DNA from: Vicia villosa
Lineage: Eukaryota; Streptophyta; Magnoliopsida; Fabales; Fabaceae
Assembly: GCF_029867415.1 (NCBI RefSeq)
Contig: NC_081182.1
Location: forward strand, 46,051,317-46,115,316
Direction: 5' to 3'
Length of the DNA stretch: 64,000 nucleotides
Position numbers and translations under genes: made by a program. Position 1 is the stretch's first letter; each line of letters opens with the position of its first letter. A model generated the notes under the pieces. The model had not been told where the DNA came from, ran no database searches, and saw nothing but the letters and a program-made list of their open reading frames with translations. Shown piece by piece: positions 11,301-25,334 of this stretch.

Positions 11301-13901
11301 TCTTTTTCTCTCAAAAGATGAGGATGCTGTTCTGAAAGTTATTGATTTTGGTCTATCTGATTTTGTCAGGCCAGGTAATATGATTGAATCGACCTAATTA
11401 TGTTCAGTATAAAACCTATTGTAGCAGTTACTAACTTTCTTGTATTTATTTTAGCTTTAGCATATTGTGCACTTGCATGGTAGAATTCTACATTCAAATT
11501 GCCAGAAAATAACCAAACATAGGAAGTAGGAACTGTAATATTTTACCTTATCATAATTCTTCGGTCATTAATTTTCAACATTGATATGCCATCTTGAAAT
11601 ATCTTTAAATACCTTTTTTAACCAAATTTTTAAATGGCTTTTGCTTCCTGTCTATATTTTGTTTTCTCTTTATAGTACCCGTTTCGAATCACAAGATCTT
11701 ATTTACTTATGATATTTCTATTCATCTAAGTTATTGGGTTGAAATCATTCTCCAAATCAACCGGCAGCTAGCTTTTCTCATAATTTTGATTGTCTGGCTA
11801 TCTAAATTTGTTGTCAATTTTCACTCAAACATTTCTTACAGCCCCATTTTGCACTTTCCATTGTCACTCTTATCATGCATGTCCTTCACTCCATTTAAAA
11901 TCAATTATTATAAAAAATGAAGACATATGAAAAAAAGCTTGATTCTTTTCTACACTCACTTTAGAAGTTTCCCTGTTTCAAGCTCAGCTATAAATACACC
12001 AATTTGCTTATCAAAAATGAATTTCACTAATTTACTGGTTTAGATGAATCTCAGGACATGCATTAACTCTAGGTTTGAAATTGCCTCGAATGTTCAAAAT
12101 TGTTCAACATAAGTGTTTCTCATTTATTCTGCCTTACGATAATTTTTCGTTCTTCTATCAGTTTTTGCACTGACAGCACTGACTTCTTATAAACATGCAG
12201 ATCAACGCCTTAATGATATTGTTGGTAGTGCCTATTATGTTGCACCTGAAGTGCTCCATAGATCTTACAGTGTTGAAGGAGACTTATGGAGTATTGGAGT
12301 TATATCGTACATATTGTTATGTGGAAGTAGACCGTTTTGGGCGCGGACTGAATCGGGAATCTTCCGGTCTGTGCTAAGAGCAAATCCTAACTTTGATGAT
12401 TCACCTTGGCCATCCATATCACCGGAAGCTAAAGACTTTGTGAAGAGACTTTTGAACAAGGACCATCGGAAAAGGATGACAGCTGCTCAAGCTCTATGTA
12501 TGTTTCATTTGAATGTTTTACTCAGACCATGCTTAACTCAATGGTTAATTGTTTGTACTAATATTCTCATGGACAAATACTCTTGAATCTTATTCCGGGA
12601 TTCTTAATATCAAAATTACCTCCATATCTGCAGCTCACCCATGGTTGAGAGATGAAAGAAATGCCATTCCTTTAGATATTCTGATTTACAAGTTAGTCAA
12701 GACATACGTGCGTGCCTCACCTTTGAAACGTTCGGCATTGAAGGTAGCCCCCTGTTATTACCATTATTACAAATGCATCTTTTATCCTCCAGTCCTTTTC
12801 CCCTTTTCGAGGGCCGGGAATAATTGAAGAAGACTAGAAGAGTAATATTTTCTGTTTTCCTTTTTTTTATATCCAATGCAGGCTCTCTCAAGAGCATTGC
12901 CAGAGGATGAGGTTACCTACCTTACAGCACAATTTAGCCTCTTGGAACCTAAAGATGGTTGCGTTTCGCTTGAGAATTTCAGAGTTGTAAGTGAATGGTT
13001 TTTCATATATATTCCCTCTATGACATTAAGATGCTTTCTTAAACAAACATACAATATTATTTATGGCTTAACCCTAGTTAGTGTAAATAAGTATGGTCAT
13101 CTATTAGATTTTTTTAAATTAGTCTTTTATGGCTTACACTTTGTAGGTAGTTTATATGCTATTTTTTTCCCACAATCTCTAAACTAGAATTATAATTAAT
13201 TCAGGCTCTCATGAAAAATGCAACTGATGCCATGCGGGAAGCAAGGGTCCCTGACATTCTAAATTTGGTAAGTCATATTTGTTTTGTAATAAAGATTTCC
13301 CCCCCTTTCCAACCTCATTCATTTGCTCCAAACCTATCATTAGCATGTCTTGGTTTGTTCATATAATAAACTGCAAACAAGTTGAGTACCATCGTGATCA
13401 CATTTGGATTGTGTGGTTAACTGAACTATTATAAACTTTGTTGTTTTCCTTACGGAAATTTTAATACCGTGAGATATCTGAAATGCATGTTTCTTGAAAT
13501 AAGATGGATCCACTCTCCTATAAAAAACTGGACTTCGAAGAGTTTTGCGCTGCCGCAATCAGTGTATACCAGCTTGAAGTTCATCCAGAATGGGATAGAA
13601 TTTCCACCACAGCATTTGATTATTTTGACGAGGCAGGGAACCGTGTCATTTCACTCGAGGAGTTGGCACAGGTTTGAACATTTCTTTCTAAGAGCAAACT
13701 TACTTGTATTAACTTGTCTTAAAAGCTAATAACCTACTTAATACTCTGAGATATTATGTTCTTCAGGAGATGAATTTGGGTCCTTCTGCTTACTCTTTAA
13801 TGGGTGACTGGATCAGAAAATCTGACGGAAAACTCAGCTTGGTCGGATATACAAAATATTTGCACGGTGTCACAATTCGTACAAATACAAGACACCGATA
13901 G
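8328..13901 (+). CDS. CRK: CDPK-related protein kinase (CRK), complete, 11 exons
   Basis: Exons 8328-8864, 10515-10645, 10882-10923, 11055-11163, 11296-11374, 12201-12497, 12634-12743, 12882-12986, 13205-13267, 13504-13671 and 13767-13901 join in frame through GT-AG introns into 591 aa, the usual CRK length. The N-terminus MGHCCSK predicts Gly2 myristoylation and Cys4/Cys5 palmitoylation, hence membrane attachment. A Pro/Ser-rich variable region follows. The kinase domain has GRGHFG (148-153), ATP-binding Lys173, HRDLKPEN with catalytic Asp269, DFG (290-292) and APE (314-316). Two degenerate EF-hand pairs follow (around [12 protein letters not shown] and [13 protein letters not shown]). Their loops lack several Ca-binding acids, as expected for CRKs, which are less Ca-dependent than CDPKs. 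Known: CRKs are Ser/Thr kinases in hormone, defence and tropic signalling. No frameshift or stop was found. The N-terminus looks CRK4-like, but that subtype call is from memory. Confidence 0.95.
8865..10514 (+). other. Long first intron of CRK
   Basis: This 1650-bp intron has donor GTCAGA and acceptor CCAG. It contains several short open frames with no recognisable domain and a few GCTATAGC-type motifs that may be debris from a small transposon. No gene is supported in it. Confidence 0.7.
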
Positions 13902-15480
13902 TTACGACAATTAAAAGAAGATTTTATTATATTTATTGAAATTTAAATTAGTTGGTGTTCTTTTCATTTTTTAAAAATTGAAATTGATATATTTTTCTTT
14001 TTTAAATTTGAATTGAAAGGAAAAAGGTACAGAGAGGGTGTATGCATATTTTTTTGGGGGGAGGTTGGAGGATTGTATGATGGAAAAGTAGAGGTAGCTA
14101 ACATATTGTTTTTGTTCCTCATGTGATTTGTAATGCAAAGTAAAATTTATCCCATTTTACTTGTGAACACAAATGCAACTTGCTTTCTTGTAAGATTTCG
14201 TGTGAAGATTAGATTAAAGATGCTTCTATTTGGGTCAACTTTATGATACGTCAACAATGTGACACTATGTTTTGTTTCACGAGAATATTGAGGAAGATAA
14301 ATGCCGCAATTAACATGGCCAAGTTGTTACATAGTTTGAGGAATTATGTGTAATTGGTCTAGATTCATGTTTAAAACGATGTTTTTTGTAGAACTGGTCA
14401 AAACTCAAAGGAAAAGAGACGCATTAAGGAAAAGAGACGCGCTTATATAATGCCCGTGAATGGTGTATGTGATTGCTTAATGCTTACTACTCACTCAATA
14501 CGCCCTACAATAATGACCGATTTAATCATTTTGTACCAATTAGAATAAGAGAATAAATGAAAGAGATAACACGCTGTTGCATAACTGGTAGACGTGTGCA
14601 ACAAGAAAAATGGAAGATGCTTGACTCTATAAACCAACTAATTCAATATTTGATCATTGGCTGATGCAAGTAATGAAAAACATAGACAGAAATATATTAA
14701 TTAAGGAGTGGTGCAAGGCGATAGTGTAAAATAGTTTTATGCTATCGTCTGATAAAAACAATTTTTTTTGGCCATGTTATATCACTAAATTTAAAATATC
14801 AGTGTGATTTGATAGAATACAGGATTTTTATTGGATGACAGCGTGCATCTCCTATTTTCTCAAACAAATATTAAAACAATGTCATGTCTATAAAATGTAA
14901 AATAAAATTTGATTTTACAAAAATAAATGAAATATTATTTTGCATTGAAAATTAAAAGTTTAATAACACTTTTTATCTCCTTATTTTATCTCTTATGTAT
15001 TTTAAATTCAAACAATCTTAATCTTTTCTTATATTTTTGTGTTGAAAATTGATGACATTTCTATTTTCTAATGATGTATAACTTATATATTTTTTTTATC
15101 TTTACAAGTTTCACAAATATTTTTTTGATTTCTCTTATCATATTTTTGCATTACAAATTCATGAGATGTCTATTTTTTTAATGATGTGTAATTTCTATTT
15201 TTATTTTTAAAAATTTATTTTTAAAATTTTTTGTCAAGGTTCCTATCCAAATTTGTTATGTTACATGAGTGATGCAAAATTTAAAAATGAACACGTCATC
15301 AATTTTATGTTAAAAATGTGAAAAGGAGACCAAAAAAATTCTAAAATTGAAATAGAGACACTAATTTCATAAATATACTAAAATAAAAGGACTAAAGTTA
15401 TAATTAAGCTCAAATTAAAAGATATCAATTATCTATATAAATTAAAATAAAATTAATTATTTATTTACATAAATAAAAGA
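13902..15480. other. CRK 3' flank and AT-rich spacer
   Basis: The CRK 3' UTR presumably ends within the first few hundred bases. At about 14715-14850 a GATAGTGTAAAATAGTTTTA segment with a weak inverted partner may be a MITE remnant. Nothing else is recognisable. Confidence 0.4.
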
Positions 15481-18400
15481 GGTTAACTTTGGACGGGAAT
15501 CAATCTTGCACAATTTGCCAAGAGAAGACTTTCACATTGGAGGAGGCTCAACTATCCCAGATCAATGGACGGGTTGGATACTCCTTCCCGATCTGGGTAA
15601 CATAGTGACGCATAAAGCTTAGTTGGAGAAGGTAAGAAAGTGCCACAAAAAATACCATCCCTATTATGCCTACAAATTCAACTATCTCTCCTCACTACGT
15701 TTGACACCTCAGAGAACCGAAAAGAAATCAACGACTTGAGGTTCCTCATGGACAAAAAAAGGTGTGACGCCGTCTATAACCCCAAGAAAAACTACCCTCC
15801 ATCCAACTACCCCCCCCCCCCCCCCCCCCCCCCCCCACAGACCCATCCTGAACACGAGAAATAGAAAAAAAATCTTGTGGAACCTAATTTTAAGAGGAAT
15901 ATCCTTGATCCAAGAATTGCCCCAAAAGAGGTATGAAGGCATTACCCTACCTTCCTAACCAGACCTTTCTCAAACCAATTAGAGGATCATCTTTCTTGGA
16001 CATAAGAAGAAACACACTTATCTACTAAGCATAGACAAAATATAATCCTTAAACTTTACCTCCTCGTTAAGGAAGAAACACTAATGACCCCATAACGGGC
16101 AAATAATATATCACACTAGAGACCAAAAACACCAGCAATAAGTCTTCATCTCTATTTGACTAGGAGGGCTAAGTTAACAAACTGAAGGCCTTTAACTCCC
16201 AAACCACCTTTCTTCTTAGATTTACAAACATACGTCCACTTCACCCAAGAGATCTTAAAATGTCCATTTACACCGCCCCAAAGGAACCTCATTTGTATAC
16301 TCACTAGGATTTTCCATACTTTCACATGCATCTTAATAAAATATAAGAAGAAGACATGAATAACACTTAAGATTGAGTTTAGGAGGATCAGACTTCCCCC
16401 TAGACTAACGTATCTATGATGCTAAGAATTTAGCCTTTTTCACAATAGACTAACAATGAGATCTTAAGTAGATTTTAGTCGAGGATTTCCCCTACTAGCA
16501 ACGCCATTACCGAAAAAGGGGAGACTCAATCCTACAATGAAGAAAGTCTTCAGCTAGATATATGAAGTTGGAATATACATTTATTCCAATAAAATACTCT
16601 TACAAAGTTAATTTCAAGCCCTGAATCAAACTTGAGAACCTTAATAATAGCTATAATGATCCATAGATTATTGACTGAAGGCTCGACTAAGATTACGATA
16701 TCATTATCATATTGGAGATGGGAAATATCAAGACAGGAAGAACCTACTCTAAGAACCAACTCTTCCTCCTGATCAACGCATTAAGGCCTTTTGCCACAAG
16801 GAGGAAGAGGAATAGAGCTAAGGGATCCCCTTGCTTCAATCTTCTTTAGATTTTAATCTCTTGGGTTGGAGAGACGTTGATTAACACAACCAGATTATCA
16901 GAAAAGACACATGCTCTAATACATGATCTCCACTATTAAAGCCAAATCTGATAAGCATATACTCCAGGAAGCTCAAATCGACCGTGTCATACGCTTTCCC
17001 AAAATTGTCTTTAAAGATAAGGTAGGATTTTCTAAAGCGATTGACCAAATAAGCTAACTAATTTATTACCACCACTCTATCAACCAAAATTCTACCTTTA
17101 AGAAAAGTTGATTAAGTTGGTGAGATAAGTTTATCCATCACATTTCCTAGTCTTTTGGCTAGGAATTTGGCTACTAACTTATACATGGAGACAAGAAAGG
17201 AGATATGCCAAAAATCACTCACATAGAAGGGTTCTTAACTTTAGGGGATAATAGTCACAAAATAGGAGCAAAGCACCAAGGGAGAAATGCAAACCGATGG
17301 AACTCATCAAACATAATCCCAACACCCCCTCAACAGGCACCAACATCTTTTGATGAAGAAAAGTCAAAACCATCAAAACTCGCTCTAATTATCATTACAA
17401 TGAGAGATCACCCCATCAAGCTCCGCAAGCATAAAAGGAGCGGTCAAGGCCACATTATCATCCTCAAACAAGGAATAGAATGACACACCATCAAGTCATG
17501 GACGATCATTATTCGGATCTAAAAACTTCTCAAAAAAATACTCAAAGATCTCTTGCCGAATAGATGACATCCCTTCAACCCAAGTATCACCCATATTTAG
17601 AGCTTAAATGACATTACTGCCACTTCTACTTTTGATAGATGCATGAAAGAACCCATAATCAACAAACCCTTCCTTGAGCCATTTGACTTTAAAACTTTAG
17701 ATCAAGTGAGAATCCTTAGCCTTAAGTAAAGCTCAGATCTTAGAGAATGATAAAGATATAGAGTCCAACTCCACCATAGAGAGGGGCCATTGATCAGCCA
17801 GCGAGTCCAAGTCTCTGATCACAGATCTAAAGGATTCAATTTGATAGTCAAAATTGCCAAAATCTTGTTTATTCTAACCTGTAAGAACAACTTTAAGGGA
17901 TTTAAGCTTATTCATAAGATCAAACACACTTCATCCCTGATTAGGAGAAGAAGATTAGAAACTGCAAACCAGATAAAACGAGGATGAGATAACTAATGAT
18001 TATTGAAACGAAAAAAGGTTTTGGGCCCTGCAGATGATTATCATACTTAATAGTGACGGGAAATCGATTAGAGGCATCTTTAGAAAGGGTCCATTGAGAC
18101 ACAAACCCCAACAAACCCATCAACCCTCTGAAACAAGGATCCGATCAAGCTTACTAACCACCTTACCACTAGGATGAAACCAAGTGAACTTCCTCCCTAA
18201 GAGAGGAAGATCCATAAGGTCCAAGCAAGAAATAAAAAAAAGAAGTCCAAACACTTAGAGTTACTATACAAGTTAGAGGAACAATCAAAACTTCACCGTT
18301 CAGTAGGCGAGAAAACAGAGTTAAAGTCTCCTAAGACATACCAAACAACCCCCTCCAAAAAAGGAGTAAGGATCTACTCCATTTCCTTAAAAGAAATGGA

Positions 18401-18880
18401 GGGTCCATTACTATAGTTTCGTGTGCATAAAGTTAAATAAATAATAAATATGTGTCACATGTCTTAGAAATACGTGTAATACACACATTAAACTATAGTA
18501 ATGAAAAAGAAACGGAATTTAAGAAATGAAGTGGATCCTTACTCCCAAAAAAGGACTTATGGATATATAGATCCGACCGTATTCTGTCTGCCAAAATAGA
18601 TTTGGAATAGACATTAACAACAAAACAAACCACTTTAGAGATCACCCATCCTAAATAAACATCTAGAAAATCAGGATCGGAGAAGGAAAAAATGACTCTC
18701 TCTTTGAAACTACACCACATAAACAAAAGACCACCGTCATTTTTTTCAGAGTGTGAATCTCCAATAAAAAAAAGAATTTTCCCAAAGAGATTGAACTAGA
18801 GAATTTAATATCTCTTGAAGTTTAGTATCTTGAATGTCTATGAAGTCTAAAACATTTGCTAGAACATTAAAGGAACACAC
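15481..18880 (-). pseudogene. Decayed L1-type LINE ORF2, 3'-truncated
   Basis: On the minus strand, broken frames match a plant LINE ORF2 from 5' to 3'. Endonuclease pieces come first: IQDTKLQ near 18830, then a FTWFHPSGK...LDRILVSE block near 18150. Reverse-transcriptase pieces follow: ISHLQYDNDIVIL near 16700, where FADD should be, then FLWGGVN and WVKWTYVCKSKKKGGLG near 16250. The start of the zf-RVT region is NVKVFSWQ near 15510. Similarity stops abruptly at about 15480 inside the zf-RVT region, so the 3' end and poly-A tail are missing. There are many stops and frameshifts. This is an old, dead copy. Confidence 0.8.
15810..15836. repeat. Poly-C homopolymer, 27 bp
   Basis: An uninterrupted run of C inside the decayed LINE. 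Such long G/C homopolymers are rare in AT-rich plant DNA and are also a common site of sequencing-length error. Confidence 0.9.
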
Positions 18881-19817
18881 TAACATCTACCCCTAAACCC
18901 CACATTTGTATGTATTTGAAGATCCAAACTTTAGTGTTTTATATTTTTATAAAAAATCTAAAGTAACAGTTTAAACCCAATGTTTAAGGTGAATCTAAAT
19001 TAAATGGCATTTATAATTTTAATATTACAATTAAAATCAAATTTTTGAAACAATTTTGCACGTCAATATGTCTTCATTATTGTGGTATGGAGGGAATGCT
19101 CTATACTAAAAATAAAAATTTATACATTAATTAAAATGTTCATTAACATAATTCAATTTTCTAAATATAAAAAATAATTATATTTTCTAAATTACTATAA
19201 TTTGACTTTTTTTTTATAAATTTTCTGTATGAATTTGTTTTATTGGAACATAGGATAAAATATTTTATTAAAAAGAAAAACATTAATTAAATATAATTAA
19301 AGTTAATTGACATTTATTTATACTTTGAATTGAATCTATCAAATATGACTTGTTTTATATGTTCCGTAAAAAAATCATTTGTTTAATGTGTACTATAGTG
19401 GTTCTCTACTGGAGTATGGAAGAAGTAAGTATTGACAATGTAGTTGTCCCAAAAGTAGCATTGAATCACATTTCAATTTTCATGTCTTTCAAATAATTGG
19501 AAGTTATAAGACACCAACTTTGTCATGAATAAACTAAAAGTTTGAATGGGTATGAGTTGACAAATACGTAACGTCGAGATTAATAAAATGGTCTGCAGAA
19601 CATGCCGGATTAGTTGTCCAAAGCTGGAGATTGACTGCCAAAATAAGCAAAAAGCTGCTGTTTAGTGAAGGCACGATTCATATTGGAATTGGACTTTGTA
19701 TGAAGGCTCTATCGACAAGCATAGGATTATTAATAGTTTCTATAATAGTTTCTAGATAGTGTTATTTTTTGACGAAAACTTTGAGTTTCTTTTATAATAA
19801 ACTCTCTGCAATAGAAG
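18881..19817. other. AT-rich spacer
   Basis: No gene or element terminus recognised. Confidence 0.5.
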
Positions 19818-21609
19818 ATTTTTTTTTTAACTGCAGATATATTGAGAAAAAGAAAGCTGATAAAAAAGGATAGGGGACCAAACTAAAATCCTATCAATAA
19901 GTCACAAACATAAATAACGGCATGCCGAGCATGTTCTTTACAAAATCAGCCAAAGAGTATAATCAGGTAAGGATAACCCATGATTAGCAAGGGCATCCGC
20001 ACAACTATTCTATTCCCTAAAGATATGAGAAACCATAAAATTCCAGTTAGAAACTATATCTATACAATTCAACCATCTATTCCTAATTTGCCAAGGAACT
20101 CTAATCGGAGAATTGAACGCTTTGACAAACGCTGTCGATTCCGTCTCCAACCAAATATTATTTCAATTTCTCTCAAAGGCAAACTCAATTGCAAGAATAG
20201 CACCGTAGAGTTCGGCCGTGAGAGAGTTGGCACCACCCAAAGAAGAAGCGAAAGCTAAAAAAAAAACGCCGTCAGTCACTGTTTCTACCAATGCCACCAC
20301 AACCAGATAGACCCGAAGATAAAGTGGCACCGTCACAATTAAATTTAATCCAACCTCTAGGAGGGGGCTTCCAAATAACCTCTGATATATTCGGTGCTCT
20401 AGGCGGACGAATAGTGACATTGAACCTTTTGATAATCATAAAGTCATCCATATTAACATATGAGGTAGCAAAAGAACAGTTCCCCACCAAGGAGACAGTG
20501 GCAAGAATGTAAGAAATGGAAGAAAAAACCGAACAAAAGCTGTTGTGAAATCTAACCTTGTTCCTTGCCATCCAAATAGCATTGAGAATGAAGATGAAAG
20601 CAACTGTCGAAACCGTTTTGCATTGGGCAGAATAAGACTTTCTACAAATGCTCCATATATCAGACCATCCGGAGATAGGGAGGGGAAGATTGAGAATGGT
20701 TTGTAACCATTTCCAAAGATAAGAGGCATAAGTACAGTAAAAAAAGAGATGTTGATCTGCTTCTTCTGCCGCACAATATAAGACACATTTGGAAGCCATA
20801 GCGAAATTCCTACGTCTCCATTGTTCATCCGTAGGCACCTTCCGATGCAAAAGTCTCCAAACCAAATAAGATTTGGATGGAGGGATTGATTTGGCCCAAA
20901 TCCACCGCCACCACTCCTTCCAATCACCTTTTAGCCGCTTAAACTCATATGCAATCTTGGCGGAAAAATCTCCATACTGAGAATGAATCCAAACTCTCAT
21001 ATCTTGCCGACGATCAATAGGAATGATACACTTTGAAATTTGCATCTGCAAAGAAGGAGGAATGGGAGTAACAGGTTTAGAGAAGTCCCAATTGCCATTA
21101 ACAATGTTGCTGCTGACATTTTAATCTGTAATCGACACTAGATCAACCAAACTACAAAACAGCGGCGCACCACACCAATTATCAAACTATAAGCTAATAT
21201 CCGCACCATTACCCAGACACCACGAGTAGTTAGCAAAAATAGTGGACACCTCCGGCCTGGAGCTAGACCAAATGGAAGAGAAAATGTGATGATTTATGAT
21301 CCTATTCTTTCTCAGAACTCTCCGCCTCATGAGAATAGCCCAAGATTCCGAGGAGGAAAAAAGATCCCAAGCCAGCTTGAGATTCGATGCTTCATTAAGC
21401 TTAACAACTGATCTAAGCCTAAGACCGCCCTCATCAGTAGGAAGACATATAGAACTCCAAGCCACTGCAACCACTTTGCTTCTAGAGGATTCCACACTCC
21501 AAATGAAGCACTTAATCGCATGCTCAATACGACGAATAAGAGAAATTGTCCACGAATAGATGGACATGCTATGAGTTAGCATCAAAATTTCGTGGATTAA
21601 CATTAACAT
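19818..21609 (-). pseudogene. 5'-truncated LINE with zf-RVT and RNase H, decayed
   Basis: Reading on the minus strand from 21609: the C-terminal part of the reverse-transcriptase region (RIEHAIKCFIWS, then DEGGLRLRSV); a zf-RVT segment in the open frame 21051-20272 (PSKSYLVWRLLHRKVPTDE, then ADQHLFFYC); then the start of a plant-LINE RNase H (GWIKFNCDGA). A -1/+1 frameshift near 20275 moves the RNase H into another frame, which carries LTAELYGAILAIEFA. The 3' end at about 19818-19829 is an A tail, seen as T on the + strand, behind a 3' UTR. The 5' half is absent, as in truncated insertions. RNase H distinguishes it from the intact LINE at 25669-31412, which lacks that domain. Confidence 0.85.
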
Positions 21610-21870
21610 TAAAAAGAGGTTTTTTAATTACAAAGTATTTTTACAATTTTATAAAGTCCATTTAATTCTTTCCCCGATCATAAATTGATTTGAACAACCT
21701 ATTTTTTCTACCAATTACATGCCAAATCTAGGCCGTTAATTTTACATGACAAGTGTCAGTCATAACATAAGGTCTAGGCATTTCCAAAACCAATAGTGCT
21801 TGAGTGCATGATGGGATTATGGGCCAACAACACTACATACTAACTATCACAGAAAAATGTGGGAACTTTG
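21610..21870. other. Spacer between LINE and copia fragments
   Basis: No recognisable coding or terminal structure. Confidence 0.4.
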
Positions 21871-22687
21871 GTGAGGATGTCAAATTCTTTAAGAATAGTC
21901 TAAACCCAAAAAGAGGTATGTAGTATCTTGAGCAAGACTTCTATACTCAGCCTCAGTGTTATATATAGTAACCATTGGTTTCTTTTTAGAAGACTAAGAG
22001 ATAAGATTAAGACCAAAGAAGATAGATGCACCAGAAGTACTCCTTCTATCATCAATATAAGAGGCCCAATCTCCATCACAAAACATCTGAATGGAAGGAG
22101 AAAAGATGGTAGGAAAAGGTGAAAGAAGAATACCATGATTAATGGTTCCTTTGAGATATCTTAAGATCCTTTTGACCACCACTCAATGAGCTTCAAGAGG
22201 ATTAGCCATAAATTGACAAAACTTGTTCACAGAGTATAAATGTCTAGTCTAGTAATGGTAGCATACTACAATAGACCTACAACTGACCTGTACATATAAG
22301 GATCAATCACTGCAACATAGTCTGTTTTGGTTAATTTGCAGGAGGTCTGCATGAGAGTGGTAACATGACTATCTTCAAGCATATTGGTATTTTGAAGCAA
22401 ATCTCAAATGTATTTAGACTAAGTTAATAAAGGAGAAATTTGAGCGGTGAGCTTCACTTTAATACATAGAAAGTAGTCTACGTCGTCCAAGTTCTTGAGA
22501 GAAAAGATCACCCAAGAGCTTCCTATACGTATAATATTATTTACATAACCTAGTAGATAAATAGCGTGACCTTGAGAAAAATAGATGAAAAATGAAGGGT
22601 CACACTTGCTAGCTTTGAACCCAAGTCGAAGTAGGACACTTTGAAGCATCTCAAACCACTATCTAGGTACTTGTTTAAGGCCATAGG
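21871..22687 (-). pseudogene. Ty1/copia polymerase fragment
   Basis: On the minus strand from 22687: a reverse-transcriptase stretch beginning YGLKQVPR, then FKASKCDPSFFIY and a degenerate YVNNII in place of YVDDII. After frameshifts comes the RNase H region at 22182-21994, with [16 protein letters not shown] and [14 protein letters not shown]. All are diagnostic of Ty1/copia. The fragment lacks integrase, the protein upstream of YGLKQ and both LTRs. It stops abruptly at about 22687, where LTR-like DNA begins. Confidence 0.85.
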
Positions 22688-24440
22688 TGTTGGTTGAGAA
22701 TATAAGTATGAAAAAAGGTCTAGAAGGGGGGTTGAATAAACCAATCCCTTTTAAATATGATTTCATAACTTTCAATATACAAAATCAAGTTTGATAGACG
22801 GAAGCTAAAACTAAATAAAATGGAAGAATAGAATCTCATCAATATGAGTTGTAACCAATATATTTCAATGTAATCACTAAGAGTATGATCAAACAAGGAC
22901 TTAAGTCAACTAGGATAATTCAAGTTTCTTAATTCAAGCAATTTAATATCTCAACATGGACATGCCTTTTATCACTATCAATTTAAGCACGATTCGATAG
23001 GTTTGAAGAAACCCATGCCTATGATTTTACAATAAATAAACACAAGCATGCTCTAGCCTAGATGACATGCAAATTATGTTATGATTTAACTTTTACACGA
23101 TGAATGAAGAAAATTGAAGAGATAAAGAAGAAAGAAAGTACACAGAGATATATAAGTATTTTGATACAACAAACTATAATCAATATGAATGCTAATAACC
23201 ATATTGCATTAGCATACACACATATCCAATGACAATTCCTTCGGTTGATGTAGATATTCAACATACACACAATATCCTCAATGATCTTGATCCAATAATC
23301 TTTCTATCCATAATAACCTACTCCAAGCTTCCTTTCTACAACATTCTTTCTTCGAATCTGATGAAGACTTGTGTGAGCGATTTTCATTAGCCTCAAATAA
23401 TTCAATAACTCTCAACTTTGTTATGCGATAACCTTCACATGGTTTCATCAAAATCTTCAATGGAGTAAAGAAACACTCTTATCTCTTTGTGAACAACACA
23501 CAATCAAAATCCATTTTCAAAAAACGATTCTTCCACCTAATACCCAAAAACACAATTTCAAAGAAAACATTAGATTTATTAATGTACCTTAGTCTAACTA
23601 TCATACTCAATCTGTAGATTTGAATGTCCATAACAATGGTTCTTGATAAAGATTGAAGATGATGAATAATATCTCAAGAATTTCTCACACATACAGCTAA
23701 ACCTCACAAGATCCATACTCTAGGAGGTTAATCACAAGGTATCAACCATGAGTTAGGTGTTGGTGAATGAAGATTCAAGAGATGGGTTTCTAGGCTCTTG
23801 GTGGTTGTTCACAGATTGATCAATTCCATCCCTTAATTGATCATATCTCTCTCTAGATTTGTTGTTCTACAACAAGAAAACGCAATGATGATTCAAGAGA
23901 TGTGATTCCTCACACTTTTTCTAAGATTTTCTCTCATTAGGGACACACTCTCAGTCATTAATAAAAAAAAGATGAATAATTAGTGTAAGAGGGACGACAC
24001 ATTCTCACAAGTCGCTACGCTATAATAAAAACAAAGACAATGGGTTTTTATTAAATCATAAAGTTATGATTCGAATTAAAGAAATAATAACTTGAATCAA
24101 AGGTTAAAAATAAGGGAAATAGGCCATGATTTAAGTTATCTGTACATCATGATTTGAGTTAAGTGGAGTTGTGATTCGAATCAAACTCTACTTCGATTTG
24201 ACTTAAATGCGACAAAACCAAATCCCAGTTTCCATGAGACTTCATGATTTGAGTCACACTATGTATGATTCCAATCATACACCTTTGTAGACTTGATCCA
24301 AGCATTCTAACTTTTGATTCCAGAATACTCAATATTTTGATCCAAAACTAATTGCTAGGCTAAAATAGGAGACAATTACATGGATACAACTACTAACACA
24401 ATGAATGGAGAGGTTTCTCAAAGGTACAAAGACTAGATAT
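22688..24440 (-). mobile_element. Probable copia LTR fragment inserted in the copia pol fragment
   Basis: It begins TGTTGGTTGAG at 22688 directly against the copia reading frame. Close behind comes GGTCTAGAAGGGGGGTTGAA, which closely resembles the phrase at the start of the LTR-like element at 51586 (CAAGAAAGGGGGGATTGAAT). No matching right end or TSD was found, so the right boundary is approximate. No open reading frame. Confidence 0.4.
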
Positions 24441-25332
24441 ATCTGAAGCAAACGAATATAAATTATTATTCCAAATGAATTACAACGACAACAATGAAAA
24501 TAAATTCATATAATGGATAAAGTACAAACACGTGATAAAAAACTTGACCAACATTTATTGTTTGGATAAAAAATATAAAAAATTATTATAATGATGTAAA
24601 TTTTTAAAGTATTTATTCATGTTAAATTTAAAAAATTTTAAATAACACAAAAAATTAAAGAATTTAAAATTGCTCTTTCACCCTATATAATATAAATATT
24701 AAATTGTTTATTATTAATTTCTTAAAACTTGTAATATGGTCTCCGAAATTTTCCAAAAATTGTAAATAAGTCCCAATTCATTTTCAAAACTTACAAATTG
24801 GTCCTTTCAAATGTTCAAAAATTGCAAATTAATCTCTATTTTTCATATTTTAAATTTAGCACAAAAGTTTTAAATTTTATGAAAAAGACTCTAAAAAATA
24901 AACAAAATAATTTAAAAATAAATAAAAAATTAATTAAATTATTTAAAATTTTAATTTTTAAAATTTTTAAATTATCTCATCAAAACCTAGTCCATGAGTA
25001 TTTGCTAAGTTTTGCAGTATATTTTTCTTTGAACTTAGGCCAATAAAATACTATTCCATTTGATATTTTAAAAGCAATTGATGTCAGCCACCAACCTCTA
25101 AAGCCGAGTATTTTTGTTAGATTAGCATTTTATTTATTTTTTGGGTAGAAAGACTAGCATTTTCTAAAAAGTGATTGATTTAGAAAATATATTAAAAGTC
25201 AAATCACCCATATTCGGAGAAAATGTGATCGCCAATACTCAACTCAACGTGCTTGTTGACGTAATGATGATGAATAAATACATAAATAAATAAATAAATT
25301 ACTTAACATAAGGAAATTAATTAGGAAAAATA
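24441..25332. other. AT-rich spacer
   Basis: No gene recognised. An 82-aa frame at 24798 is low complexity (Lys/Asn/Leu) and looks accidental. Confidence 0.5.
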
Positions 25333-25334
25333 TA

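Noticed and set aside
14700..14870. Possible MITE downstream of CRK
   Set aside because: Only weak inverted similarity between GATAGTGTAAAATAG and its partner, no TSD.
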